NCBI GenBank assembly: GCA_035610835.1
Contig: CM069447.1
Location: 59,899,048-59,963,047 of the forward strand
Length of the DNA: 64,000 nucleotides
Reading direction: 5' to 3'
From: Ophiura sarsii
Lineage: Eukaryota; Echinodermata; Ophiuroidea; Amphilepidida; Ophiuridae
This document shows positions 1-9,600 of this stretch, piece after piece. The translations under genes were made by a program, and so were the position numbers. Under the pieces are notes generated by a model, which was not told the origin of the DNA, ran no database searches, and worked only from the letters and a program-made list of their open reading frames with translations. The number at the start of each line of letters is the position of its first letter. Position 1 is the first letter of the stretch.

Positions 1-16
1 TGGACTTTTTAAACAG

Positions 17-70
17 TCCATTTTGAAAAAGTATGCTGTTCCAGATCCTTGTCTTCAGGCATCAAACATG
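17..70 (+). CDS. Candidate internal exon, unassigned
   Basis: A 54-nt stretch is open in one frame and is bounded by an acceptor-like tract (tttttaaacag, ending at 16) and a donor-like GTGAGC from 71. It would encode 18 residues starting SILKKYAVPDPCL. I do not recognise a family. The strand is opposite to the main gene, so it would be a different gene running in from the left. The splice signals are short and could be chance; a second frame is also open across the segment. Confidence 0.2.
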
Positions 71-338
71 GTGAGCATTTTCCCTTGATATGTTGTGATG
101 TTTATAATCTGATCAATCTCCACCCAGATCAGTTTTATGGCCTGTCATCCAGAATTCAAATGTATATTGTTAGTACCAAGCCTGTGTGGGGAAAACTGAC
201 TGTTAATTTGAGGGCCCAGTGATAATTATAATTATCTTCAGTGGGTATGCTAGTGCTGCTCCCTTGGGTCGCATCTCTCTACACTAGTTTTGGATTTGCA
301 GATATATTATATATATATTGTTGAATAGATAGGAAAAC

Positions 339-388
339 GGTATCTCGTCAAGCTTACGAAACCTTACGTTTCTTCTTCAGGCAATACC
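339..388 (-). ncRNA. Degenerate hammerhead-ribozyme-like motif
   Basis: Read on the minus strand, this segment has a closing pair GGTAT/ATACC, then CTGAAGA, a short hairpin GAAAC-GTAAG-GTTTC, and GTAA where a hammerhead has GAAA. That order resembles the type I hammerheads known from the terminal repeats of Penelope-like elements. The GAAA-to-GTAA change would be expected to inactivate it. It lies just upstream of the Penelope-like element at 434-1905 but on the other strand, so it may be the remnant of an inverted or separate terminal repeat. Confidence 0.3.
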
Positions 389-396
389 CTCGGCAA

Positions 397-433
397 TATT
401 ATATATATATATATATATATAATATAATATATA
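397..433. repeat. (TA)n microsatellite
   Basis: An almost pure TA run. It directly abuts the first codons of the truncated Penelope-like RT, so it marks the 5' truncation or insertion junction of that element. Confidence 0.9.
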
Positions 434-1290
434 ACTGAGCGCATCGCTCAATATCTCGACGAGATATTGAGGCCGATAGTGGAAGCTTTACCTACATATG
501 TTCAAGACTCACCTCACGCACTTCGTATTCTTCAAGGGGTGAATCTGCCTGACAATAACCCACTTCTCTTCACTATGGATGTGAAATCTCTGTACACATC
601 CATCCCACATAATGAAGGTCTACGAGCTTTGCGTGTTTTTCTTGACCAACGATCTCGGCAATACCCGACTACTGACACATTGTGCCGTCTTGCAGAGCTG
701 GTACTCACACTTAATTGCTTTGAGTTCAACGAGGAGTTTTACTTACAACTACGAGGTGTAAAAATGGGTTCTAGACTAGGTCCTGTATATGCGTGTATCT
801 TTGTCGGCTATATTGAACAACAATTCCTGAATCTCTATCCTGGTACCAAGCCTCTCGTCTTCCTTCGATACATCGATGACATTTTTGGCATCTCGACTGG
901 CAACGAACACGATTTGCTGCAGTTCATGAACTTTGTCAACGACTTTCATCCTGCTTTGGAATTCACTTGGGAGATCTCAGCAACATCCGTGGTATTTCTG
1001 GACATTACTATTAGCTTACACAACGGGTCTTTGTCGACATCTGTACACTACAAAACTACAGATCGACTCTCATTCTTACTTGACAGGCGGTACTATTCTT
1101 CTCATCCGAAGACGTGTAAGAATGCCATCCCCTTCTCTCAGATGCTTCGTCTCAGACGCCTTTGCAGCAGTGATGTCGACTTTAATAAACAGGCAGCACT
1201 GATGGCTACCTTCTTCTCCGACAGAGAGTATCCACATCATGCCGTCTCAACCGCCCTCCAACGATGCCAGACATCACCAGGGAGGAAAGT
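434..1290 (+). pseudogene. PLE reverse transcriptase domain, partial
   Basis: The reading frame shows the RT block MDVKSLYTSIPH (from about 575), the catalytic FLRYIDDIFG (YIDD at about 869-880), and the following block with VVFLDITI. These are the palm motifs of a Penelope-like RT, which copies element RNA at chromosome ends or at nicks. The upstream finger region is missing and the frame is left at about 1270-1300, where the endonuclease continues one frame over. There is no in-frame ATG at the true start: the frame simply enters from the TA repeat. Confidence 0.85.
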
Positions 1291-1905
1291 CTTGAACCCA
1301 AACAACCTGCAAGCCAATCCAACAGACCAGTGATTGTACTCACATACCATCCGCGCACTATACCTGTTGCTGACATCATTACCCGCAACTGGAAGATACT
1401 TCAAGAACACCAATCGACTAAGGATATCTTCGATGATACACCAATGGCCTCCTACCGTCGGGACAAGAACATCAAGGACACTCTAGTTCATTCATCGTTG
1501 GCCTCAACCCGTGATTCGTCAGTTGGGACTACTCCATGTAACCGTCGACGATGCAACACTTGTAACCACGCGTTACTCACAAGTTCAGTAACTGGCCCTT
1601 CTGGCACTTACAACATCAACAGTAACTTTACGTGCACGTCAACGCATGTGATATATGCCATAGGATGCAAGCGTCACCCACATATTCTGTACATTGGAGA
1701 GACTGAACGCCGACTAGCTGATAGGTTTACTAAACATCGTCGTGATATCTTGATTCGTGATACATCGAAGCCCGTGCCATTGCACTTCGTCACGGATAAC
1801 CACAAAATTGAACGCAAGACTACTGAACAACGGATTATCTTCAAGTTAGGCACCCTCCAACCCTTTGGCATGAACATTCAATTTGATGTCTTTAATCTTC
1901 AATGA
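1290..1905 (+). pseudogene. PLE GIY-YIG endonuclease domain
   Basis: The frame contains PVIVLTYHP, then a cysteine cluster CNRRRCNTC resembling the zinc-binding linker of PLE proteins, then ILYIGETERRLADRFTKHR, a GIY-YIG nuclease core with the conserved Arg. It ends with the conserved tail that includes LGTLQPFGMN. The domain would nick the target DNA for RT priming. It is intact as a domain but frameshifted away from the RT. Confidence 0.85.
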
Positions 1906-1913
1906 TTAAGTAG

Positions 1914-1946
1914 CCCCCCCCCTCCCCCCCCCCCCCCCCCCCCCCC
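1914..1946. repeat. Poly-C tract
   Basis: A run of about 33 nt, all C except one T, nine bases after the end of the PLE frame. Similar tracts recur at 5785 (G), 14442, 19000, 21773, 25674 (G), 28121 (G), 29431, 31354, 32046 and 40568 (G). Confidence 0.95.
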
Positions 1947-2334
1947 ACTTTCTTCTGCAGCTTTCTGATGTGACTTGGTAAGCCGCGTTACCCGGCCCGC
2001 ATTTGCCGCGTTTTCGTTTTCCTTATACACGCCCGCGTTCTTGTCCGCTTTTGCCGCGTTTTAGTTTTCCGCGCCGTTTTTATACGCGCGCACGCACTCG
2101 CCCAAAATTGCACCCGCGTTCTTCTGTTTATTATTCGCCAAGTCACATCGCTAATTTCTACAAAGATGAAGCTTTGCAAGGTTTGAATCCGGAAGACTAT
2201 AAAGGAGGCCATTACATTGATCCAGATGCCATGTAATGAAAGCGTGGACTAGAGATTCAGTAGATTTCATATCAAGAACATTTCTGATGCGACCGGTTTT
2301 GTACAACGATATGAAGCTTAACGGCAAATATTAT
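1947..2334. other. Intergenic segment with short GC-rich block
   Basis: Bases 1980-2120 are rich in CG dinucleotides and in gccgcgtttt-type repeats, unlike the AT-rich surroundings. A 12-bp inverted pair (gatgtgacttgg at about 1967, ccaagtcacatc at about 2138) brackets it. A short frame ending at 2236 reads NFYKDEALQGLNPEDYKGG and looks protein-like, but I could not connect it to an exon structure. Confidence 0.4.
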
Positions 2335-2540
2335 TAATATATATACACATCCATGCTAAGATCATTTTCAATGATGACATGTTACGAGCTGATTTAACAG
2401 GCTGTATAAGTACATTGGCAATATTAACGGATGAAAAAGGAGATGTTTTCCTGAATTTAGAAGTAATGTGGAGAACCTCCGTCTTGTCTTCATTTAATTT
2501 CAAGTCATTAGCGCTAGACCATGCCTTGATGTCGTCTATA

Positions 2541-3849
2541 CAGGGTGAGTCAAAAAACATTGTGCCCGATTTGAAACGGCCATTTGACCTTGATGTGTGC
2601 ATTGAACCGTGACTTTATTGTTGTCAGTGTAAACAGTCCAGGCAAATGACCAAATCTGGAAATGTGCTTTATCTGGAAATCGATTGCCTGATCTGGAAAG
2701 CAATGCTTTGCATATGATGGTCTGATTCAAAAACCTACAAACTTGATTATTACATAGATTTCAGCAATAATGTGTACTTTTTTAGTTTAAAAATGAATTA
2801 TACATAGCTACAAATGCATAAAATAGCAAAAATTATGACCCAGCGACAATTTATCCACTAATTAATGCTTAATTAAATTAATTAATTAATCAATTAAATC
2901 ATTTATTTTTAAAACGGCACCATCAATAATTAAACGCCACGGTGATTATTTAGTGAATTATCTTTTAAACATGATTTACTAAGAATGATTTAGTCCTTTT
3001 TTATAATAACCAGTCCCTGGGCAGATAACTGCTAATTTCGTAAACTATTTATAGTGCTGAAATTCGCGAAAATAATTACCTAACAAAATGGCAGTATATT
3101 TATAATGATATGTTTGTATGGTTTCGAATCGCAAAATTTAAGTATCCACAAAATTGAAGCACTTTGGCAATTCACAAAAATAACTACCTGCAAAATTAAT
3201 TTATCACTGCATTTCCAGATTTGGAAATATAACCCGATTTCCAGATTTGGTCATTTGCCTGGACTGGTAAAGCAGTGTTAATCTAGTTTATCCTCCCCCA
3301 AAAAATGAAAGTAATCGACTGAAGAATAAGCAAACTGTGGCAAGTTTTGTAAACTGACAGTGTTTTTCGCCATTCCTATGAGATTTACACAGTTGAGACA
3401 TGAATATTACTGCAGCATGATGCATATGGTGTGGAGTGAGAGTGAGAAAGCGCCATCATCTTAAAAAAAGGAGGATGTGGCATCCTAAGTGCTCTGTAAC
3501 AGGTGATGCTTGTATTCAGATTTGCCTTTTGATTTGACAATTCGGTATCAGATGATTTACTACTTATGCCACAGAGTGAAAGAATGATTTCTCAGGAACA
3601 TTTTTACAATTAACATGATTAATGTGAGTGATAATGACCATTTAGCAAAACTAATTTTACTGTGTGTAAATCCCATAGGAATGGCGAAAAACGCAGTTTG
3701 CGTATTTGTCAGTCGATTACTTTCATTTTTTTGGAGGATAAACTAGATTAACACCGCTTTAAACTGACAACAACAAAATCATGGTTCAATGCACGCATCA
3801 AGGTCAAATGGCCGTTTCAAATCGTGCGCAATGTTTTTGACTCACCCTG
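2541..3849. mobile_element. Long-TIR (foldback) DNA element A, inserted in the LINE
   Basis: The ends are CAGGGTGAGTCAAAAAACAT and its inverted copy ending GACTCACCCTG. The inverted arms run inward from 2541 and from 3849 for about 190 nt, with some indels; the left arm is interrupted by element B. TATA flanks both sides (2537-2540 and 3850-3853), consistent with a TA or TATA target duplication. No coding frame is visible, so it is non-autonomous. Its native length without element B would be about 670 bp. Confidence 0.85.
2634..3266. mobile_element. TIR element B, nested in element A
   Basis: The terminal inverted repeats start CAGTCCAGGCAAATGACC and extend about 30 nt; the right copy ends at 3266. 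GTAAA is duplicated on both sides (2629-2633, 3267-3271). Removing the element and one GTAAA makes the left arm of element A match its right arm again, which proves the nesting order. The interior is AT-rich, with repeated tctggaaa-type words near the left end and no coding frame. Confidence 0.85.
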
Positions 3850-4063
3850 TATACATAGTTCAAGTTTAGGAATTACAGTATAACGTTCATCTTGTTTCAA
3901 TATAACATACACTTGGGTGTCATCGGCATAAATCATATCACCAAAACCATGAACTTTTTTATTGATAAAGGGCCAATGACAGATCCTTGCGGAACACCTT
4001 CAAGTGGTACATTTGGTTGAGAGACAGAATCATTAATAATGATAGATTGAGAAAGATTTTTGA

Positions 4064-4590
4064 ACTATGATGTAAACTAATTTAATACACAACCAATTTT
4101 TCCATATCTGCTTTAACATTATATGATCATAGCAAACCATTAGTTACGTATCAAAAATCCAATTGATTATTTAATTAATCGAATAGTAGGTATACGTCAT
4201 TTTTTAATCATTAAGGAGAATTATAGGGTAATTTGGAATTTCGAGTCGGTTGTTAAACGTCGATAATAGTTAGTACATTTTGGATTTGTTACAAAGAATG
4301 AAATTATTCAGCGTTATTCGAGGTAGTTTAGAGGTGCGATGGATTTGAAAACCTTAAAGAAACTGCTAGCTTTCAACGTAATACAAGATGTTTTGGAATT
4401 GCCTAGGAATCACTGACCTAGTAAAGGAAAATATAGGCCTACTATACAAACCTGTGTAAATGTCAAACATTTTTGGAATGGCGTAACAACTGTGTGTGTG
4501 AACGGACATATTGTACTTAAAGTCCCAGTCACTGAATCAAGTTTTTGACGGAATACATATACTATCATGACTATAGAAAATATCACAAAC
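4064..4590. other. Intron-like DNA
   Basis: AT-rich sequence between the LINE remnant and the EGF exon. It would be intron 3' of the EGF exon on the minus strand. I see no conserved frame or repeat in it. Confidence 0.4.
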
Positions 4591-4689
4591 CTGTAGTTTG
4601 ACATAAGGCGCCCTTATATCCAGTTCCTGTGCAGTCGCATGTGTTCGGTCCGGAGCATACTCCTCCATTCTCACACCCTGGGTTGCAAG
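4591..4689 (-). CDS. EGF-like exon (C-terminal to the SEA domain)
   Basis: On the minus strand a 99-nt exon begins after an acceptor AG (4691-4690) and ends before donor GTTTGTG (4590). It reads CNPGCENGGVCSGPNTCDC, then GTGYKGALCQ: six cysteines in EGF spacing, with the Gly-Gly before Cys3 and the aromatic Tyr before the last Cys. Both ends are phase 1, the class usual for shuffled EGF modules. Its first two bases complete the codon left open by the SEA exon at 6274-6475. It encodes one disulphide-bonded extracellular module. Further exons must lie left of the window or be unrecognised. Confidence 0.85.
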
Positions 4690-5073
4690 CTGTTTAGAAG
4701 TTTAAATAATAAACTTAGTCATGTTATTTATGATTCAAGTAGTCATGCACGAACTTACGCCGGTATCTCTATAACAAATAATAATAAAGCTATAAACAAT
4801 TTCTTTGCTGATTCATAGATTAGTCAACGAGTTGACAGCAATCAGTAATTTGCACATGTATCGTATGGATATGCAATACTTGGATGGATATTGGTCAGTT
4901 TTATGAACAGTCACTTCACTGTCAGATTATAATAATTACATCTACAATGTATGTGTAGATGTGAAAGATTGTATTTTCTCAAAAGTGCATCTTATAGCAC
5001 TATAATAAGTGTATAACATGTTTGTGCATATAAAGAGCAAATGTGAACAATATCCCAACAGACAATAACAACA
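4690..5073. other. Intron-like DNA
   Basis: AT-rich intron sequence between the EGF exon and a MITE. Nothing else is recognised. Confidence 0.4.
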
Positions 5074-5352
5074 TTAACCCTAACACTCCCGGTGGATTTT
5101 CCAACGACATTTTTGTTCAAGCAAAAAAAGCACACACAACAAGAGGTGCCACGCCCCGGGGTTTGAACCCACGACCTCTCGGTTGACAGTCGAACGCTCT
5201 ACCAACTGAGCCACGGGGGAAGCTATGCTGGGCGAGTGTACTCGGCCAGCTATGTAGCCCGGGGCCATTGTTTCACCCAAAAACCTCAGCGCCAGGTGGA
5301 ACCGACAGGCTGGGAAATGGGATTTCATGGGGTACGGGGCTGTAAGGGTTAA
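5074..5352. mobile_element. piggyBac-type MITE with tRNA-like core, copy 1
   Basis: TTAA is present at both ends (5074-5077, 5349-5352). Inside it the termini are CCCTAACACTCCC and the inverted GGGGCTGTAAGGG, so the TIR begins CCCT as in piggyBac-type elements that target TTAA. No transposase is encoded. The middle holds a minus-strand tRNA-like sequence with clear A and B boxes. A related, more degenerate copy lies at 14371-14636. Confidence 0.75.
5149..5219 (-). tRNA. tRNA-Asp-like pseudogene inside the MITE
   Basis: On the minus strand an A box (GTGGCTCAGTTGGTAGAGC), an anticodon loop CTGTCAA (GTC, Asp) and a B box (GGTTCAAACCC) are in tRNA order and spacing. The acceptor arms pair poorly (CCCCCGT against GGCGTGG), the closing pair of the anticodon stem is mismatched, and the T stem is imperfect. 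A functional tRNA is therefore unlikely. It may still supply internal RNA polymerase III promoter boxes. Confidence 0.5.
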
Positions 5353-6273
5353 TACACTGAGTGATTACAAATCAAACTGGTAATTCTCCACAGAGATCTC
5401 TGATGGGCCAATCAATTGATTCACTACAACTCAGAAAATATTTAGAATACAAGTAAACACAAATGGACAGGGTTAAAAAATCCAATGAAAGAGGCGTGGC
5501 ACAGGAATAAATAAATAAGATAAAAGCCCAAGCGATAGCTACCTGTATTACAGATAGTGACCTTTAACATACATAACTACAATCTAAATCTAAGTAATTT
5601 GGTGTTGGAACAAAGAGTCCATTTCTCCGCTACTATCACACATTAAGGGACAATTAAGCGCTGATTTTGCAACATGCTTGTATGTAGAGCTTAAGCTATC
5701 TACTAACTCATATCCCTCCACCGCCCCACCAATCAATGTTGAGGGCCCAACGACCGTGGAGATGAAACGGTTCCGAACAACAATGGGGGGGGGGGGGGGG
5801 GGCTGGGGGTTGATTTCAACGAAGTCCTAAGAGTGTTCCAACAGTTATTTCCTGAATTGTAGGTAGCTAAAAAACAAAACATATTTGCTATAGCTGTTCC
5901 AAGTTACATTCAGTTTATACCAATTGCTCAGCATCCAACCCCAACTATAATAACTGGCAGCTATTACATATAGGACCTTGTGGATCAAAGCCCTCGATAT
6001 ATGGTTTTGAGATGCTCGGCTATTTTGGTCACCATGATTGGCTGACTAAACACAGTTCAATCAGCCAATTATTGCACAGCTTGGTCAGTCAATCAGAATA
6101 CAGATTAATCAGCCAATCGGGCAGAGTTGGGTTTGTGTTCAGCAGCGCATAAGCTCTTGTCCCGTTATCCTAGGCCTTCAGGTCCTATGAAGTTAGAGCC
6201 ACCTCTGACGAAAGCTGGCCCAATGAAGTTTTAAATCGTTCAACTTGTAATTGATTGGGGAAAAGTTACTTAC
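5353..6273. other. Intron-like DNA with poly-G tract
   Basis: This lies in the intron between the SEA exon and the downstream EGF exon. It holds an 18-G run at 5785-5802. A stretch near 5915-5970 (caattgctcagcat ... aactggcagctatta) recurs, diverged, at about 12135-12185. No coding signal is seen. Confidence 0.4.
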
Positions 6274-6475
6274 TCGTACATTGTGTAGATGCTGTATCTA
6301 TTACATAGCCTTCGGTAACTACTCCATTAGATAAATGACCTACAGTATCAGCGCATGTACTATTTGAATCAGGTGTAAACGCTAGCGTTGAGTTTACTAC
6401 GATACTTCCAGGTCCAAACCAGAATATGACTACTGTATTACATCCGGGTACTTGATTGCAGAGATAGATTTGTAA
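6274..6475 (-). CDS. SEA domain, second exon
   Basis: The minus-strand exon starts after CAACAG (AG at 6477-6476) and ends before GTAAGT (6273). It is 202 nt, phase 0 in and phase 1 out. It reads LQIYLCNQVPGCNTVVIFWF, then GPGSIVVNSTLAF, the beta-strand signature (GS-V-V) of SEA domains, and finishes with a Cys-containing spacer. It joins the first SEA exon at 13057-13175 in frame, and its last base joins the EGF exon at 4689. SEA domains occur in mucin-like and cell-surface proteins and are often self-cleaving at GS(V/I)VV; here the motif reads GSIVV. Confidence 0.85.
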
Positions 6476-6814
6476 CTGTTGATACAGAAGAAAACGATGA
6501 TGATTCGTATAGGTTATGTTCGAAAAATGACATAGGTGATCGAAATAGCAGTCTTTTTATTTCTTAAAATGTCAATAACAAATATGAATTCGCGGATTTG
6601 GATTGGAGCCACAAGGCCCGATCTACAATGGCTGACATGTGTAAGGTTGCATTTTTACAAGGGTGAACCATATAGCACCAGAAGTGTATAACCATGGAAA
6701 TAGTAGATACAGAAGGAATAACAATGGTCCATGATTAAATCTCCAATCATATAGCCGATCTTGAACTTTGATTGTTATTTAAATCCTATTAGAGAGCATT
6801 ATCCCAGCTTAGCG

Positions 6815-6990
6815 CAATGCCATGGAGTCTATAAATATGGGAGAAGTATCTTCTCCCCTAAAGCCCCGCTTCCTTGGGCGCAAATTCACATGTGATGAAG
6901 TTACAGAGGGGGTATATCATGGTTATAGCAACCCAGATGAGATGAGACGCGATGATTTTTATCGCCGCAAAAATGGCACAGAGATTGTCT
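6815..6990. repeat. Dispersed repeat, copy 1 (with 9410-9600)
   Basis: About 170 nt here, around gagtctataaatatgggaga through tatcatggttatagcaaccc, aligns by eye with 9410-9600 in the same orientation, with many substitutions. Both lie in the SEA intron. No frame is shared, so this is non-coding repeat DNA of unknown type. Confidence 0.5.
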
Positions 6991-7225
6991 TGTTCGACAT
7001 GCTTTGCTTTTGAAAGCAGGGCGATTTTGACATTATAAAGGCGGGGAGAGCGAACCGGAGAATATTTGTGATAAAGTACTCCACACCCTCCCTTCATTTA
7101 CAAGGCTTATTTTAAAGATTTCTCCCTCTTCTCTCAAATTACGCACATGGACGCAAGAATATCAATCAGGCATTTGTAATGCAACATCAATTTAAGATGA
7201 ACTATACCGCTGAGGTGCAAATGAA

Positions 7226-7251
7226 ATAAATAAATCAATCAATCAATCAAT

Positions 7252-7347
<96 letters not shown>

Positions 7348-7385
7348 TAAGTAAGCAAGCAAGCAAGCAAGTAAGCAAGCAAGCA
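7226..7385. repeat. (AAAT/CAAT/CAAG)n microsatellite
   Basis: A tetranucleotide array that changes from AAAT to CAAT to about 30 copies of CAAG, with occasional TAAG. The step-wise change of unit suggests it grew from the tail of a retroposed element. Confidence 0.95.
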
Positions 7386-8029
7386 TCTCTTTATCTTTAT
7401 CATGCATTCATCTATTTATCTATTTATCAATTTGTTGTTATTTTTAATTTTTATTTTAAATTTATTTAATCGGCTTAGCAACTAAGCAGTGTCAAATCCC
7501 TTTTCCCCTTCCTTATGTCCATCAAATTTCATCTCATTTAAAAAAATCTCATTGTATTAAACTGAATTATATGGACCACCGGATAGTTGTGGCAGAGTAT
7601 GTTTGTGGATTATTCAACAAATTATGATGACCCGGACACACAAATACGGCAGGTAAGGACATCTCCAATTCAAACCTTAAATAAGGTAAAAATTGGACAT
7701 TATAGTGAGCGCCCTCTTGACTCTTTTATCGACGTTCAAACCGCGTGTTCGTGAATAATCATGAACCGGTAAGCGACTGTGGTCACGCCTCCTGGATATA
7801 ACTGCAATATCACCGCCGCCTAATTACGCTAACGTTGCTTCGCCTGTCTCATTGTGATATTTAGTTATAATAACAGGAGATGTATAATAATTATAGTCTA
7901 TTGCCGCTATATTTAAATGGTCATAATGTGTTCCAAAATGTTGAAATATTAGAGAACCCATAAGATATCACTACCTATAGGATTGTAAGATAAAATAATT
8001 AAGAATGACAACTACGGAAATATTATCCC
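7386..8029. other. Intron-like DNA
   Basis: AT-rich sequence in the large SEA intron, between the microsatellite and the second Penelope-like fragment. No feature is recognised. Confidence 0.4.
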
Positions 8030-8539
8030 ATGATGTTGAGATGTTTTAAATTCCTCCGGGATATGTTAGTACGTGCTACCATTCCACCATTAACTGATGA
8101 TTCTCTCCTTACGCAGCATGGTACTTATAAGTGCAAGTCGACCAGTAGGTGCGTCGTTTGCAGGGAACACATCAAGGAAGGTGATTCCTTTACCAGTCAC
8201 ACCACCTATGCCACCCACAAGACGAAGGGTAACATCACTTGTACCACATCTAATGTAATTTATCTCTTATCATGTAGAGTGTGTGGAGTCCAGTATGTTG
8301 GTGAGACCAAGAACTCACTGAAGAAGCGCTTCTATGGACACAGATCGACGGTCAACGCCAATAAGCCACGTGTAGGACAACACTTCAACCTTCCCAACCA
8401 CACCATGTCTGATATGATATTACAGGGCATTGATTCTTTAGGTATAGCCGTTCAGAAGTGGTACGTCTCAGTAGAGAGGAAGCTATGGATGAAGCGTCTT
8501 CTCACAATTCAGCCCCATGGTCTTAACATACATGTATAG
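8030..8539 (+). pseudogene. PLE GIY-YIG endonuclease, 5'-truncated
   Basis: The frame begins FLRDMLVRATIPP, the segment that follows the RT in PLEs, then CVVC and the following Cys/His residues, then CRVCGVQYVGETKNSLKKRF with the GIY-YIG variant QYVG and the downstream GH. It ends with LLTIQPHGLNIHV, a conserved PLE C-terminus. The RT is absent. The domain is free of stops, so the copy is not ancient, but it cannot move by itself. Confidence 0.8.
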
Positions 8540-9031
8540 GAAGGGAATGATTAGACTCACAACCACCAGACTCACAACCATTTTTTACTACTTGTTTCTA
8601 TGTGACACTATGTTTTCTTTTTCGTCATTGTCTCCTATGCACAGTAATGTTCATTACTCGTTCCAGTGCATTTCCATTATTTGTTACCATCAGCCCAGAC
8701 CCATTCCCACTTTGTGTTGTCTTGTTTTATCACGTATTCCCTCAGTCATCTCACTTTTCCATCTTACACTCATTTGTATTATTCATTTTCAGTCATCACC
8801 ATTATGGATTTTACTCACCATGGATATGTTTTAAATCTCATTTGCCTTTCACTTCATTATCTCCCCTTTGTCCATGTCATCCTTTTGTTACAATATCCAC
8901 TTAATCAATCAGCTGTCAATTTGATAACCCATCCCCTATTCCTCCATCTGTCACGTTTTCTTTTGTCTCATTTCCTGCCCATTGTTCCCCTGTCTATATA
9001 TATGTTGTGTATGTTGTATTCTGTCATTTTA

Positions 9032-9071
9032 CCTTCGATAAAGATTCTGTTAGAATCGAAACGTCATGTCC
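9032..9071 (+). ncRNA. Hammerhead-ribozyme-like motif of the PLE
   Basis: The segment reads TTCGATAAAG, a hairpin ATTCT-GTT-AGAAT, then CGAAACGTC. A helix followed by CGAAACGTC is the 3' half of the minimal type I hammerheads carried by Penelope-like elements. The 5' core, normally CTGATGA or CTGAAGA, is here TCGATAAA, so catalysis is doubtful. The position, about 500 nt after the endonuclease stop codon, is where the element's terminal repeat is expected. Confidence 0.45.
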
Positions 9072-9409
9072 TCTTATATTCTATGAAACAGGTACGGGTA
9101 AGATACAAAGCTTATTTTCTCAATGATTTACGTTCATGACATATTTATTTTTGGCAATCCTTACTTTCTTATATATTCGAGTTATATTTATTCTCATTTG
9201 AAAACAATCTAGGTAATACAACGTCTACTGTTTTGACATTTCGAACTACTAAACTTTGTTCACCAAAACTACAAGTAGCAAAAGAAAAACACATTTCATA
9301 AGCATGCGAGTTTACATCCCTTTCAAATATCCCGCGTCAATCCCAAGAATAAATTGAATGGTCTGTAATATTGATGAATGACACATGATTGAGTCCTTTT
9401 AATTCACTT

Positions 9410-9600
9410 CATACAGAGACTATATAACTATGGGACAAGTATCTCGGAGGCAAATTCCCCCGTTTACTATGCTTAAATTGACGGAGGACGGTTTTAGAGG
9501 GGGCGCACTATCATGGTCGTAGCAAACCAGACGACCTAAGACGTGGTGGATTTTATCGGCTCAAAACATGATTTGTGGCACAGAAATAGTACATCAATGG
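9410..9600. repeat. Dispersed repeat, copy 2 (with 6815-6990)
   Basis: The same repeat as at 6815-6990, including actatataactatgggacaa and tatcatggtcgtagcaaacc. It carries additional substitutions and is not coding. Confidence 0.5.

Larger units (their letters stand above)
434..1905 (+). mobile_element. Penelope-like retroelement, 5'-truncated
   Basis: The element carries a reverse transcriptase followed by a GIY-YIG endonuclease, the order typical of Penelope-like elements (PLEs). The RT frame is already open at 434, immediately after the (TA)n tract, in the segment that precedes the RT core in this family, so the 5' end is lost. A one-frame shift near 1270-1300 separates the RT and endonuclease reading frames. 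The 3' side ends shortly before a poly-C tract. It is a dead copy. Confidence 0.85.
2335..4063 (-). pseudogene. CR1/L2-like LINE reverse transcriptase remnant, split by an insertion
   Basis: On the minus strand, 4063-3850 reads through LEGVPQGSVIGP and then YADDTQVY, the RT block 4 and catalytic motif of CR1/L2/Jockey-type LINEs. The frame then stops at an inserted element and resumes at 2540 with DDIKAWSSANDLKLNEDKTE, the next conserved block. Removing the insert with one TATA copy restores the frame exactly across the junction. A further one-base shift lies near 2370 (after PVKSARNM). The short deletion after GPL (LLF missing) is also old damage. Confidence 0.85.
8030..9140 (+). mobile_element. 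Penelope-like element fragment, 3' part
   Basis: Only the C-terminal endonuclease frame and the 3' non-coding region of a PLE remain. The frame ends at 8539 and is followed by about 500 nt of T-rich sequence and then a hammerhead-like motif at 9032-9071, as in PLE terminal repeats. The protein differs clearly from the element at 434-1905, so two PLE lineages are present. It lies in the intron that splits the SEA domain. The 5' boundary is uncertain. Confidence 0.75.

Noticed and set aside
5149..5219. A functional tRNA-Asp gene
   Set aside because: The acceptor and T stems pair badly and the sequence sits inside a MITE, so it is kept only as a tRNA-like pseudogene.
5080..5328. An 82-residue frame containing VAQLVERSTVNREVVGSNPG
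   Set aside because: This is the well-known accidental translation of a tRNA-like sequence; the DNA is a MITE with a tRNA-like core.
8517..9139. Three overlapping plus-strand frames after the PLE endonuclease
   Set aside because: They are T/C-rich 3' non-coding sequence of the element without any domain.
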